Positions 1-6,636 of a stretch of 7,209 nt of DNA are shown in pieces (the stretch's first letter is position 1; every line of letters begins with the position of its first letter). The notes below the pieces were generated by a model, which was not told the origin of the DNA, did not search any database, and saw nothing but the letters and a program-made list of their open reading frames with translations. Position numbers and translations under genes: made by a program. Location: NCBI GenBank assembly GCA_900541865.1, contig UQLO01000062.1, positions 1-7,209 of the forward strand, given 5' to 3'. The stretch is from an uncultured Porphyromonadaceae bacterium. Lineage in GTDB: Bacteria > Bacteroidota > Bacteroidia > Bacteroidales > Muribaculaceae.

Positions 1-60
1 AAAATGGCAAATCGTCAAAAAAAAGTTGCCCAAAAATTTGCACAAACACATAGAATGCGC

Positions 61-240
61 GGGGCGCCAGCCCCGGGATACATCGATCTTTTAGATATCA
101 GCGACCCCGTCAGGGGTCGAACCTCCGCGAAAGTGCAGACCGTGTTCGACCACCTGACGGGGTCGCCGTTTCTGGTGGTGTGGATTTTCCGGGGGCTGTC
201 TCCCCCGGCTACCTTATTAAACCCCTACGGGGTTATTTTT
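61..240. repeat. Cluster of strong inverted repeats (possible dispersed palindromic element)
   Basis: Four hairpin-forming palindromes lie in 180 bases. The first pairs GGGGC (61-65) with GCCCC (70-74). The second is a long one: 101-122 pairs with 144-166 over 22 base pairs with a single bulged A at 152 and a 21-base loop. Its 5' arm also contains a smaller palindrome (102-108 with 113-119). The third pairs CCGGGGG (189-195) with CCCCCGG (202-208). The fourth pairs AACCCC (220-225) with GGGGTT (229-234) and runs into ATTTTT, which resembles an intrinsic terminator on the + strand. This density is far above what chance or a normal intergenic region gives. It could be a dispersed extragenic palindrome family, the remains of a small non-autonomous mobile element, or a structured RNA. 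The sequence alone does not decide between these. Confidence 0.6.
220..240 (+). terminator. Terminator-like hairpin at the end of the palindrome cluster
   Basis: AACCCC-TAC-GGGGTT forms a compact 6-bp stem with a 3-base loop, followed directly by ATTTTT. This is the shape of a Rho-independent terminator reading rightwards. No gene lies upstream inside the window, so it may end a transcript that enters from the left, or it may simply be part of the repeat element. Confidence 0.35.
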
Positions 241-279
241 CAATGGCTTAGGCGCATGTTTGCGGGCCCCTCGCAGCTT

Positions 280-296
280 GCGAGCTGGAAGCTCGC
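280..296. repeat. Perfect 7-bp inverted repeat
   Basis: GCGAGCT (280-286) and AGCTCGC (290-296) are exact reverse complements around a GGA loop. The right arm overlaps the first unit of the tandem repeat that follows, so the two may have arisen together. Confidence 0.5.
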
Positions 297-370
297 CCTC
301 CTTGGGCTTTGCTCGCCCTCCTTGGGCTTTGCTCGCCCTCCTTGGGCTTTGCTCACCTTCCTTGGACTCG
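291..370. repeat. 20-bp tandem direct repeat, three exact copies plus one degenerate
   Basis: The unit gctcgccctccttgggcttt occurs exactly at 291-310, 311-330 and 331-350. A fourth copy at 351-370 differs at several positions. There are no spacers between copies, so it is a minisatellite-type array, not a CRISPR. Each unit holds a small GCCC...GGGC palindrome. No protein-coding role is credible, because the reading frames across it look like chance translation of GC-rich DNA. It may vary in copy number between strains. Confidence 0.85.
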
Positions 371-462
371 ACCGCCGTGGTGCTCGCTGTGCGGGCGCGT
401 CATCCTTTGGGGCGCCGGGGCGATTTTTTTTGCGTGGAGGTAAAAAATTAAGGAAATAATTC

Positions 463-491
463 TTTATTGTGGGAAATATGTCTTATATTTG
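463..491 (+). promoter_or_regulatory. Putative Bacteroidota promoter for the oadA-like gene
   Basis: TATATTTG at 484-491 matches the Bacteroidota -7 consensus TAnnTTTG exactly. The -33 region is weak: the best candidate is TTTA at 463-466, 17 bases upstream, instead of TTTG. Transcription would start near 498 and leave a leader of about 100 bases before the ATG at 597. No Shine-Dalgarno sequence precedes that ATG, as expected in this phylum. Confidence 0.55.
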
Positions 492-596
492 CGGCGTGCA
501 AAGGCTAACGCAGCCCCAGCGCACGTAACTTCAAAAGAGAAAAAATAGTTGAGTTCTGAGCAAAACAAGCTAACCCCATAATCTGGAACTGACAAA

Positions 597-2459
597 ATGG
601 AAACACGTAAACTGAAAATCCGCGACCTGACCCTCCGCGACGGTCAGCAGTCGCTGTTTGCCACTCGCCTGAGCCAGGCTGAGATCGACAAACTCCTTCC
701 CTATTACAAAAATGCCGGCTTCTATATTATGGAAGTGTGGGGCGGGGCCGTGCCCGACTCCGTGATGCGCTATCTCGACGAAAGCCCCTGGAACCGCCTG
801 CGTACCATCTCCAAGGCTATGGAGGGCAAAAGCCTGCTCAGTGCTCTCAGCCGCGGCCGCAACCTCTTCGGCTACAACCCCTATCCGGACTCCGTGCTGG
901 AAGGTTTCTATAAGGAGGCTATTGCCAACGGCCTCAACGTGATGCGTATCTTCGACGCTCTCAACGACATCGACAATGTCCGCGAGTCCATCAAAATGAT
1001 CAACGCTCTTGGCGGCATCGCCGACGGCGCCGTCTGCTACACCGTAGACCCCAAAAACGAAGCTCCCGCCCAGAAGCAGGGCTTCTTCGGGCGCCTCTTC
1101 GGCAAGAAACCCGCCGAACCCGAAAAGATCTTCACCGACGAATACTTCGTTTCCAAGGCCAAAGAAATGGAGCGCATCGGCGCCAAGATGATCACTCTGA
1201 AGGATATGGCCGGCCTGGTTACCCCCTCGCGCGCCGCTTCGATCATCTCCAAGCTCAAGGCCAACCTCACCGTGCCGGTCGACTTCCACACCCACTGCAC
1301 CCCCGGCTACGGCCTTGCTTCCGGCATCATGGCCGTGCTCAACGGCGTTGACATTCTCGACACCAACATTTGGTGGTTCGGCGAAGGCTCCGCAGCTCCC
1401 GCCATCGAGCTCATATACGTAATGGGTAAGAAACTCGGATTCGAACTTGAGGTCGACATGAAAGCCGTAGGCGAAATTCGCCGAAACCTCCTTGCTGCCC
1501 GTCAGAGCCTCAAGGACTTCGACCTCAACCCGCTGCCCAAGGACTTCGACCCGCTGGCTCCCATACCCGCCGACCTCGACGCCCTCTTCGACAAAGCCGC
1601 AGCCGCCGCCAAGGCTGCCGACGAAGACGCTCTCCTCGACGCCTGCCACGCGATAGAGGCATACTTCGGCTTCCCCAAGCCTAACGAAATCGTAAAGAAC
1701 GCCGAAGTGCCCGGCGGCATGTATTCCAACATGGTTGCTCAGCTCAAGCAGCTCGGCGCTTCCGACCTCCTCGAGGACGCCATGAAACTCATTCCCATGG
1801 TGCGCCGCGACGCCGGCCTGGTACCGCTGGTGACCCCTACCAGCCAGATTGTAGGCTCGCAGGCTGTTGTCGTTGCCCTCAACCGCCGCAAAGGCAATCC
1901 GGACTACGCCAACGCATCCAAGCAGTTCATCTCTCTGGTGAAGGGCGAGTACGGCAAGACTCCCGTGCCCGTCGACCCCGCTTTCCGCGAGAAAATCACC
2001 GGCAGCCCCGTTGAAACTGCCTACGACGTTAGTCTCTACCAGAAGCCCGAGAACCCCACCCTGCCGGAATACGGCGGCGTGAAGCTCGCATCCAACAACG
2101 AGGAATACCTCCTTCTCGAACTCCTCCCAACCGTGGCAAAAACCTACCTCAACAAGCGCCGCAAAGAAGAGTTCGAGGCCAACAAACCCGCTGAGACCCA
2201 GGCCGAAGAAAAGGCCGCTCAGGAAGCCGAAGCCGCTCCCATCACTGGCCCGACCCTGAAGGCCCCCATGGGCGGCAAAATCATCTCCGTCGACGTAAAA
2301 CCCGGCGATGCCGTCAAGAAAGGCCAGACCCTGCTCGTCTACGAAGCTATGAAGATGGAGAACGACGTGGCCGCCGAACGCGACGCCGTCGTAAAGCGCA
2401 TCTTCGTCAAGCCCGACGAAGTTGTCGGCACCGACGCCGTCCTCATCGAGTTCGAATAA
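597..2459 (+). CDS. oadA: Oxaloacetate decarboxylase alpha / pyruvate carboxylase subunit B-like carboxyltransferase with biotin domain
   Basis: This 620-residue protein combines a carboxyltransferase TIM barrel, a helical conserved carboxylase domain and a C-terminal biotinyl domain, the usual architecture of OadA/PycB. Family motifs are present: LTLRDGQQS with metal-ligand candidate D15, LKDMAGL with the conserved lysine K202, and DFHTHCTPG with candidate metal ligands H231 and H233. An Ala/Glu-rich linker (about 523-548) leads to a complete biotinyl domain (about 549-620) with EAMKMEN; K586 is the biotinylation site. The enzyme moves a carboxyl group between oxaloacetate/pyruvate and biotin in the cytoplasm. 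Residues 154-178 form an insert in the barrel with a basic aromatic stretch (GFFGRLFGKKP); Bacteroidales relatives also vary here. No OadB or OadG membrane subunit and no biotin carboxylase lies nearby, so the direction of the reaction cannot be told. The ATG start fits the conserved N terminus. Confidence 0.93.
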   Translation: METRKLKIRDLTLRDGQQSLFATRLSQAEIDKLLPYYKNAGFYIMEVWGGAVPDSVMRYLDESPWNRLRTISKAMEGKSLLSALSRGRNLFGYNPYPDSVLEGFYKEAIANGLNVMRIFDALNDIDNVRESIKMINALGGIADGAVCYTVDPKNEAPAQKQGFFGRLFGKKPAEPEKIFTDEYFVSKAKEMERIGAKMITLKDMAGLVTPSRAASIISKLKANLTVPVDFHTHCTPGYGLASGIMAVLNGVDILDTNIWWFGEGSAAPAIELIYVMGKKLGFELEVDMKAVGEIRRNLLAARQSLKDFDLNPLPKDFDPLAPIPADLDALFDKAAAAAKAADEDALLDACHAIEAYFGFPKPNEIVKNAEVPGGMYSNMVAQLKQLGASDLLEDAMKLIPMVRRDAGLVPLVTPTSQIVGSQAVVVALNRRKGNPDYANASKQFISLVKGEYGKTPVPVDPAFREKITGSPVETAYDVSLYQKPENPTLPEYGGVKLASNNEEYLLLELLPTVAKTYLNKRRKEEFEANKPAETQAEEKAAQEAEAAPITGPTLKAPMGGKIISVDVKPGDAVKKGQTLLVYEAMKMENDVAAERDAVVKRIFVKPDEVVGTDAVLIEFE

Positions 2460-2478
2460 TCAACGATAAAAACCTCAG

Positions 2479-2530
2479 CAGAGGGCCGGTGGCGTGCATC
2501 GGCCCTCTGTTGTATTCCTCTCTTTTGTTT
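2479..2530 (+). terminator. Terminator-like hairpin after oadA, abutting the carbonic anhydrase start
   Basis: CAGAGGGCCG (2479-2488) pairs perfectly with CGGCCCTCTG (2500-2509) around an 11-base loop. It is followed by a broken, T-rich tail through about 2530 rather than a clean T run. It lies 20 bases after the oadA stop and ends about 20 bases before the next gene's start codon. It could terminate oadA transcription, act as an attenuator for the downstream genes, or protect the mRNA 3' end after processing. Confidence 0.7.
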
Positions 2531-3072
2531 TGATCGACCAAATTCTTCAATTCAACCGCCAATTCGTGGCCTCCGGCGCATACCGCCCTTACGCAACCAC
2601 CAAATATCCCGACAAGAAACTCGCCATAGTGGCCTGTATGGACACTCGTCTGGTCGAGTTGCTCCCTGCCGCCCTGGGCCTGCGCAATGGCGACGTGAAG
2701 ATTATAAAAAACGCCGGAGCGACCATCACCAACCCATTCGACTCGGCGATGCGAAGCATTCTCATCGCCGTCTATGAGCTGGGCGTCAATGAAATAATGA
2801 TCATCGGGCACACCGGCTGCGGCGTGCAGGGCATGAACTCGGCCCATATGCTCCAGGCAATGCGCGAGCGAGGTGTTTCGCAAGAGCACATCACCCTGAT
2901 GAAGCACTGCGGAATCGACCTTGACAACTGGCTGCATGGCTTCGAAGACACCCACGAGGCAATCGCCGAGACTGTCGACCTCGTCCGCAACCATCCCCTT
3001 ATGCCGCCGGAAGGTGTCTGCGTGAGCGGTTATATAATGGACTCGCTAACAGGCGAACTTATGCCCCTCTGA
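2530..3072 (+). CDS. Beta-class carbonic anhydrase (small, about 180 aa)
   Basis: It catalyses reversible hydration of CO2 to bicarbonate in the cytoplasm. The 180-residue product has the beta-class zinc motifs: C36-M-D38-T-R40, giving the first Cys ligand plus the Asp/Arg dyad, and H94-T-G-C97, giving the His and second Cys ligands. Length fits the small prokaryotic clade of this family. The start chosen is TTG at 2530, giving (M)IDQILQFN, which is where relatives begin. The first in-frame ATG (2638) falls after C36 and would remove a zinc ligand, so a non-ATG start is needed; a GTG at 2494 is possible but lies inside the preceding hairpin loop. It lies 70 bases after the oadA-like gene and 3 bases before neuC. 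CO2/bicarbonate supply for carboxylation reactions is a reasonable role. Confidence 0.9.
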   Translation: MIDQILQFNRQFVASGAYRPYATTKYPDKKLAIVACMDTRLVELLPAALGLRNGDVKIIKNAGATITNPFDSAMRSILIAVYELGVNEIMIIGHTGCGVQGMNSAHMLQAMRERGVSQEHITLMKHCGIDLDNWLHGFEDTHEAIAETVDLVRNHPLMPPEGVCVSGYIMDSLTGELMPL

Positions 3073-3075
3073 GTC

Positions 3076-4242
3076 ATGGCCCGGATTTGCTTTGTAACCA
3101 CAACACGCGCCGACTGGGGTCTGTTGGCGCCTCTGGCGAGAGAACTCCGTCGACGGGAGCATACTGTCCTTGTGGCCGCCTCAAATATGCATCTCGACCC
3201 GGCTTTCGGGGCCACTGCATCCGAAATAGAGGCCGACGGTTTCGCCGTCGATGCCGCCGTGCCCCTCTGCGCGGGCGACAGCCCGGCACAGCGCGCTGTC
3301 GCTGCCGGCGAGTGTACGTCGGGGATGGCGCGCGCTTTTGCCCGGCTGCGTCCCGACATCGTAGTGGCCCTCGGCGACCGCTATGAGATGCTCGGAGCTG
3401 TCACTGCGGCCGCCGTGAGCCGAATTCCGGTGGTACATATCGCCGGGGGCGAGATTTCCGAGGGCGCTCAGGACGACTCATTCCGTCATGCCATCACAAA
3501 GCTCTCCGACCTACACCTCACGGCTACCCCGGAATACGCCGCCCGAGTTGTCCAACTCGGCGAGGACCCCGACAGTGTGGTCTACACCGGAGCGATCGGA
3601 GTATACAACTTTCTGCAGCTCAAGCCGGTGGCCGACCCTGAGCTGGAGGATTACCTCGGCTACCGGTTCGACGCCTCGCGCCCCCTGGCTGTGGTGACAT
3701 ACCACCCCGCCACTATGGAGGACGACGTGCCCCACGCCCGACGCACAGAGCAGCTGCTTGCGGCTCTCGACGCCGTGCCCGGGCTCGACGTCGTAATAAC
3801 CTATCCCAACAACGACGCCGGCGGAGCCGCCGCCATACCCGTTTTGGAGCGGTGGGCGGCTGCAAACAGCAGCCGGGCACGCATCTTCCCGAGTCTGGGA
3901 GCGCGAAGATACCTCTCGCTGCTGCGCCACGCAGCCGTGGTTGTCGGCAATTCTTCGAGCGGCATTGTCGAGGTGCCGTCGGCCGGCATCCCGACCGTCG
4001 ACATCGGCATACGTCAGCGCGGTCGTGCCGCCGCCGACTCCGTGATACACTGCGGCACCTCGGCCGACGACATCGCCGCAGCTATTCGCCGAGCCCTCAC
4101 CCCCGACTTCGCCACTTTCTGTCGCACTGTCGCAAATCCCTACTACCGCGAGGGCACACTCGCTATTATGGCCGACGCCATCGAGCGCTTCCTGCAGAGG
4201 CCGCGCCACCCAAAAAAGTTCTACAATATCCCCCCTTCATGA
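3076..4242 (+). CDS. neuC: UDP-N-acetylglucosamine 2-epimerase (hydrolysing), NeuC family
   Basis: The family converts UDP-GlcNAc to ManNAc plus UDP, the first committed step to sialic acid; LegG relatives act on nucleotide-linked diacetylbacillosamine for legionaminic acid. The 388-residue length is normal for the family. Visible signatures of the two-domain GT-B-like fold are TTRADWGLL near the N terminus, GDRYE (100-104), HIAGGE (121-126), SFRHAITK (135-142), YHPAT with H210, and GNSSSGIVEVPS (291-302) followed by a QRGR motif (314-317). D101, E126 and D133/D134 sit where the family keeps catalytic acids. The C-terminal KKFYNIP also resembles E. coli NeuC. It starts 3 bases after the carbonic anhydrase stop and overlaps neuA by 4 bases, so the three are very likely cotranscribed. 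There is no Shine-Dalgarno sequence. Which sugar it uses cannot be decided here. Confidence 0.9.
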   Translation: MARICFVTTTRADWGLLAPLARELRRREHTVLVAASNMHLDPAFGATASEIEADGFAVDAAVPLCAGDSPAQRAVAAGECTSGMARAFARLRPDIVVALGDRYEMLGAVTAAAVSRIPVVHIAGGEISEGAQDDSFRHAITKLSDLHLTATPEYAARVVQLGEDPDSVVYTGAIGVYNFLQLKPVADPELEDYLGYRFDASRPLAVVTYHPATMEDDVPHARRTEQLLAALDAVPGLDVVITYPNNDAGGAAAIPVLERWAAANSSRARIFPSLGARRYLSLLRHAAVVVGNSSSGIVEVPSAGIPTVDIGIRQRGRAAADSVIHCGTSADDIAAAIRRALTPDFATFCRTVANPYYREGTLAIMADAIERFLQRPRHPKKFYNIPPS

Positions 4243-4934
4243 AGCCACTCTACATCGTTCCGGCCCGCGGAGGCAGCAAGGGCATACCCCGCAAAAACAT
4301 CAAGCTCCTCGGCGGCAAGCCTTTGATTGCCCACACTCTGGAGGTCGCCAAGACCGTCGCCGCCGCCAGGGGAGGGTATATCCTTGTCAGCACCGACAGC
4401 ACCGAAATCGCCGACGCCGCCCGCGCCTGCGGGGTGCCGGTCGACTATATGAGGCCCGACGAACTCGGGGGCGACACCGTCGGCAGCCGCGAGGTTATGC
4501 TCGACGCCATGGCCTGGGCCGTTGCCCGCGGAATCGACTACGACTGCGTGGTGCTACTCCAGCCCACATCGCCGCTGCGTACTGCCGCCGACGTCGAAGC
4601 CACCATGGATGCCTATGCAGCGGCGCAAGATGCTGATATGGCCGTGACGGTCTGCAAATCGGACGCCAATCCCTACTACAATCTCTTCGAGACCGCACCC
4701 GACGGAACGCTGCGTATCTGCAAGGGCGACGGGCTGATTACGCGCCGTCAGGACGCGCCGACCGTCTACGAATACAACGGCGCCGTCTACGCCATTCGCC
4801 CCGACTCGCTGAGGGCGATGCCCTTGGGGGCCTTCCCACGCCGTATACCAGTCGAAATGCCGCGCTCCCGAAGCATCGACCTCGACACGCCTTACGATTG
4901 GGAGCGGGCCGAAGCTATCTTTGCCGGAAGGTGA
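4239..4934 (+). CDS. neuA: CMP-nonulosonate (N-acylneuraminate) cytidylyltransferase, NeuA family
   Basis: It activates a nine-carbon nonulosonic acid with CTP to give the CMP-sugar donor used by glycosyltransferases. The 231-residue, single-domain protein has the nucleotide-binding signature PARGGSKGIPRKN (8-20), STDS (51-54), the family motif QPTSPLR (108-114), NGAVYAIR (180-187) and SIDLDTPYDW (212-221), whose D214 and D216 are the expected metal ligands. The ATG at 4239 overlaps the neuC TGA as ATGA, a translational-coupling arrangement, and fits the conserved N terminus; the open frame upstream of it is only shadow sequence inside neuC. No extra C-terminal esterase domain is present. The substrate may be N-acetylneuraminic, legionaminic, pseudaminic acid or a relative. 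The sequence does not say which. Confidence 0.9.
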   Translation: MKPLYIVPARGGSKGIPRKNIKLLGGKPLIAHTLEVAKTVAAARGGYILVSTDSTEIADAARACGVPVDYMRPDELGGDTVGSREVMLDAMAWAVARGIDYDCVVLLQPTSPLRTAADVEATMDAYAAAQDADMAVTVCKSDANPYYNLFETAPDGTLRICKGDGLITRRQDAPTVYEYNGAVYAIRPDSLRAMPLGAFPRRIPVEMPRSRSIDLDTPYDWERAEAIFAGR

Positions 4935-4962
4935 ACAAAGATGGTGCATCCGGCGTTGGGTG

Positions 4963-4970
4963 TATTATTG
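4963..4970 (+). promoter_or_regulatory. Weak -7-like box upstream of the lipoprotein gene
   Basis: TATTATTG differs from TAnnTTTG at one position and lies 23 bases before the lipoprotein ATG. No good TTTG -33 element is seen at the right distance. The gene may instead be read from the neuA transcript, 59 bases upstream. Confidence 0.25.
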
Positions 4971-4993
4971 ACAACGCTAAAGTGCACCAAACA

Positions 4994-5824
4994 ATGAAAT
5001 CACCCCAATTTATGCTTGCGGCGACTGCCGCCGTCGCTCTTTGCGGCACCTTCACCTCTTGCGGCGACGACGACCACAAGGACGAACCACTGCCCAACCC
5101 AACAGTAGGAGTGGCTCCCTCTCCCGAGCGAATCTTTACGGCCGGTATACCCCGCTCGGTTGGCGAATACGACATCGTCACAGGCGCCACGGGACTTGTC
5201 GAAGAAATCGTTGACCGTAAAGACGCCGAAACAGCACGTTTCACCTACGTTACGGATGCTGCCCGCGACCGCGTCGACGACTACAACGCAACCATAACGG
5301 TGACTTCGAACACCAAACCTTCCGACCGCGATATCTACTATCTCACCCTCAACGAGCAGGGGTACATCACCTACGCACTCAAAGTCAGCTCCGACGGCGA
5401 CCGCGAAGACTGGTCGTTCGGTTACAACCGCGCTTCGCAGCTCGAAACCATCACTCACCGCGACAAACACACCACCAAGTGGACCATAACCTACAACAGC
5501 GGCGACATCACCTCCGTAAATGCCAACGGCTATCTATCCGAAGTGAACTACAACTTCGAGGGTCAGACAATCCCCAACACCGGCGCCTTAATGCTTTGGG
5601 ATGACTGCTTCGACATCGACATCGACGACCTCGAGCTCGCCTACTACGCCGGTATGCTCGGCATGCCCACCGCAAGCCTTCCCGCCGCCCGCAACGGCAT
5701 GGCCTCAAACGACCGCGAAGCCTTCACCTGGACTGTCGGAACCGACGGCCTCCCCACCCGCGTGGAAATCTACGACAACGAGGGCTATCCCGAACTTGAG
5801 GATGTCGTCAACTTCGTCTGGTAG
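4994..5824 (+). CDS. Putative exported lipoprotein, DUF4595-like
   Basis: The 276-residue product begins with a lipoprotein signal peptide: a short basic start, a hydrophobic stretch (about 6-20), and a relaxed lipobox FTSC with C23 as the lipidated residue. The mature protein starts C-G-D-D-D-H-K-D-E. An acidic stretch just after the cysteine is typical of Bacteroidota lipoproteins exported to the cell surface. The rest is rich in short alternating Tyr/Thr/Asp beta-type segments with repeated turns such as NEQGYITY, SFGYNRASQLETITH, TITYNSGDITSVNANG and TRVEIYDNEGYPE. This resembles the DUF4595 family of Bacteroidales lipoproteins, but the assignment is from memory of the pattern. No function is known to me. 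The start at 4994 is chosen because it yields the signal peptide; the upstream frame extension is not conserved-looking. It converges on rplI. Confidence 0.8.
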   Translation: MKSPQFMLAATAAVALCGTFTSCGDDDHKDEPLPNPTVGVAPSPERIFTAGIPRSVGEYDIVTGATGLVEEIVDRKDAETARFTYVTDAARDRVDDYNATITVTSNTKPSDRDIYYLTLNEQGYITYALKVSSDGDREDWSFGYNRASQLETITHRDKHTTKWTITYNSGDITSVNANGYLSEVNYNFEGQTIPNTGALMLWDDCFDIDIDDLELAYYAGMLGMPTASLPAARNGMASNDREAFTWTVGTDGLPTRVEIYDNEGYPELEDVVNFVW

Positions 5825-5843
5825 CCTCAGATACAAAACAACA

Positions 5844-5875
5844 AAAGGCCGGAATCCGCGCGGACTCCGGCCTTT
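5844..5875. terminator. Bidirectional terminator between convergent genes
   Basis: AAAGGCCGGA (5844-5853) pairs perfectly with TCCGGCCTTT (5866-5875), and the loop can pair further (TCCG with CGGA). On the + strand it is followed by GTATTTTTG, ending the lipoprotein transcript. On the - strand it is followed by TTGTTGTTTTG, ending the rpsF-rpsR-rplI transcript. It lies 20 to 22 bases from each stop codon. Confidence 0.88.
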
Positions 5876-5896
5876 GTATTTTTGGGGGTAAGCAGA

Positions 5897-6340
5897 TTAT
5901 TCTGCCACAACCTCGAAAGGAATTTCGACGGAAACTTCCTTGTGGAGCTTCACGGTGGCAGTGTACTTGCCCACTTCCTTCACGGGGGTCTTGATTTCGA
6001 TCATCTTGCGGTCTACGTTGTGGCCGAGCTTCTCGAGAGCTTCGGCAATCTGAATGCTGTTGACAGAACCGAAGATAGTACCGGTAGCGCTGGTTTTGGC
6101 ACCGATGGTGAGGGCCACTTCAGCCAGCTGAGCTGCGAGGGCTTCGGCGTCGGCCTTGATTTTGGCGAGCTTGTGGGCGCGCTGGCGCTGGTTCTCGGCC
6201 AGAACTTTCAGGGCAGCGGGAGAAGCGATAACTGCTTTGCCGGTGGGGATGAGGTAGTTGCGGCCGTAGCCGGACTTTACTTCAACAACGTCGTCCTTGT
6301 ATCCCAGGCCCGACACGTCTTCTTTGAGAATGAGTTTCAT
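5897..6340 (-). CDS. rplI: 50S ribosomal protein bL9
   Basis: This is a primary rRNA-binding protein of the large subunit, located near the base of the L1 stalk. The 147-residue sequence has the standard bL9 N-terminal domain, MKLILKEDVSGLGYKDDVVEVKSGYGRNYLIPTG in two parts around the conserved KxGYxRNYL segment. A long charged connecting helix follows (about 45-75), then the C-terminal domain with FGSVNSIQIAEAL and DRKMIEI. Length is normal. It is last in the rpsF-rpsR-rplI operon, 23 bases after the rpsR stop, with no Shine-Dalgarno sequence upstream, and it ends just before the shared bidirectional terminator. Confidence 0.98.
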   Translation of the reverse strand: MKLILKEDVSGLGYKDDVVEVKSGYGRNYLIPTGKAVIASPAALKVLAENQRQRAHKLAKIKADAEALAAQLAEVALTIGAKTSATGTIFGSVNSIQIAEALEKLGHNVDRKMIEIKTPVKEVGKYTATVKLHKEVSVEIPFEVVAE

Positions 6341-6363
6341 ATGGATGTATGGGCTTTAGGGGT

Positions 6364-6633
6364 TTATTTCATCAGGTCGGTAACGTAGGGCAGCAGAGCC
6401 AGGTGGCGGGCGCGCTTAACGGCCTGAGCCACGCGACGCTGGAACTTGAGGCTGGTGCCGGTGATGCGGCGGGGAAGGATTTTGCCCTGTTCGTTGAGGA
6501 ACTTCTTGAGGAATTCGGGGTCTTTGTAGTCAACAAAGTTGATGCCGAATTTTTTGAAGCGGCAGTATTTTTTCTTCTTGACGTCTACGCTCATGGGGGT
6601 GAGGTAGCGGATTTCAGAGGGATTCTGTGCCAT
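6364..6633 (-). CDS. rpsR: 30S ribosomal protein bS18
   Basis: bS18 binds with bS6 on the platform of the small subunit. The 89-residue product carries the family core: RFKKFGINFVDYKDP, FLKKFLNEQGKILPRR, and TGTSLKFQRRVAQAVKRARH followed by LALLPYV. Its start is separated from the rpsF stop by only 3 bases. An AAGGAGGA Shine-Dalgarno sequence sits 7 bases before the ATG, inside the last codons of rpsF. This is unlike every other gene in the window. In Bacteroidota, bS18 is one of the proteins that form the pocket hiding the anti-Shine-Dalgarno tail of 16S rRNA, so this site may have a regulatory meaning. Confidence 0.98.
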   Translation of the reverse strand: MAQNPSEIRYLTPMSVDVKKKKYCRFKKFGINFVDYKDPEFLKKFLNEQGKILPRRITGTSLKFQRRVAQAVKRARHLALLPYVTDLMK

Positions 6634-6636
6634 GAT

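Noticed and set aside
101..166. Integron attC site
   Set aside because: The hairpin is long and imperfect, but its ends do not show the paired RYYYAAC/GTTRRRY core sites, and no integrase or cassette is near.
291..370. CRISPR-like array
   Set aside because: The copies are directly adjacent with no spacers, and there are no cas genes; it is a simple tandem repeat.
4..459. Open reading frame of 151 codons at the left edge
   Set aside because: It runs straight through the palindromes and the tandem repeat. Its product is low-complexity (Gly/Leu/Arg/Pro) with no family resemblance, and there is no promoter or credible start context.
570..1649. Long open frame of 359 codons on the minus strand
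   Set aside because: It lies wholly antisense to the well-supported oadA-like gene. It is an effect of the strong third-position GC bias there, and its Gly/Val/Glu-rich product matches nothing I know.
2443..2994. Minus-strand open frame of 183 codons
   Set aside because: It is antisense to the carbonic anhydrase, whose zinc motifs are intact, and it crosses the hairpin after oadA.
3852..4238. N-terminal extension of the NeuA frame into neuC
   Set aside because: The extension is a shadow of neuC. The conserved NeuA N terminus begins at the ATG at 4239, which overlaps the neuC stop.
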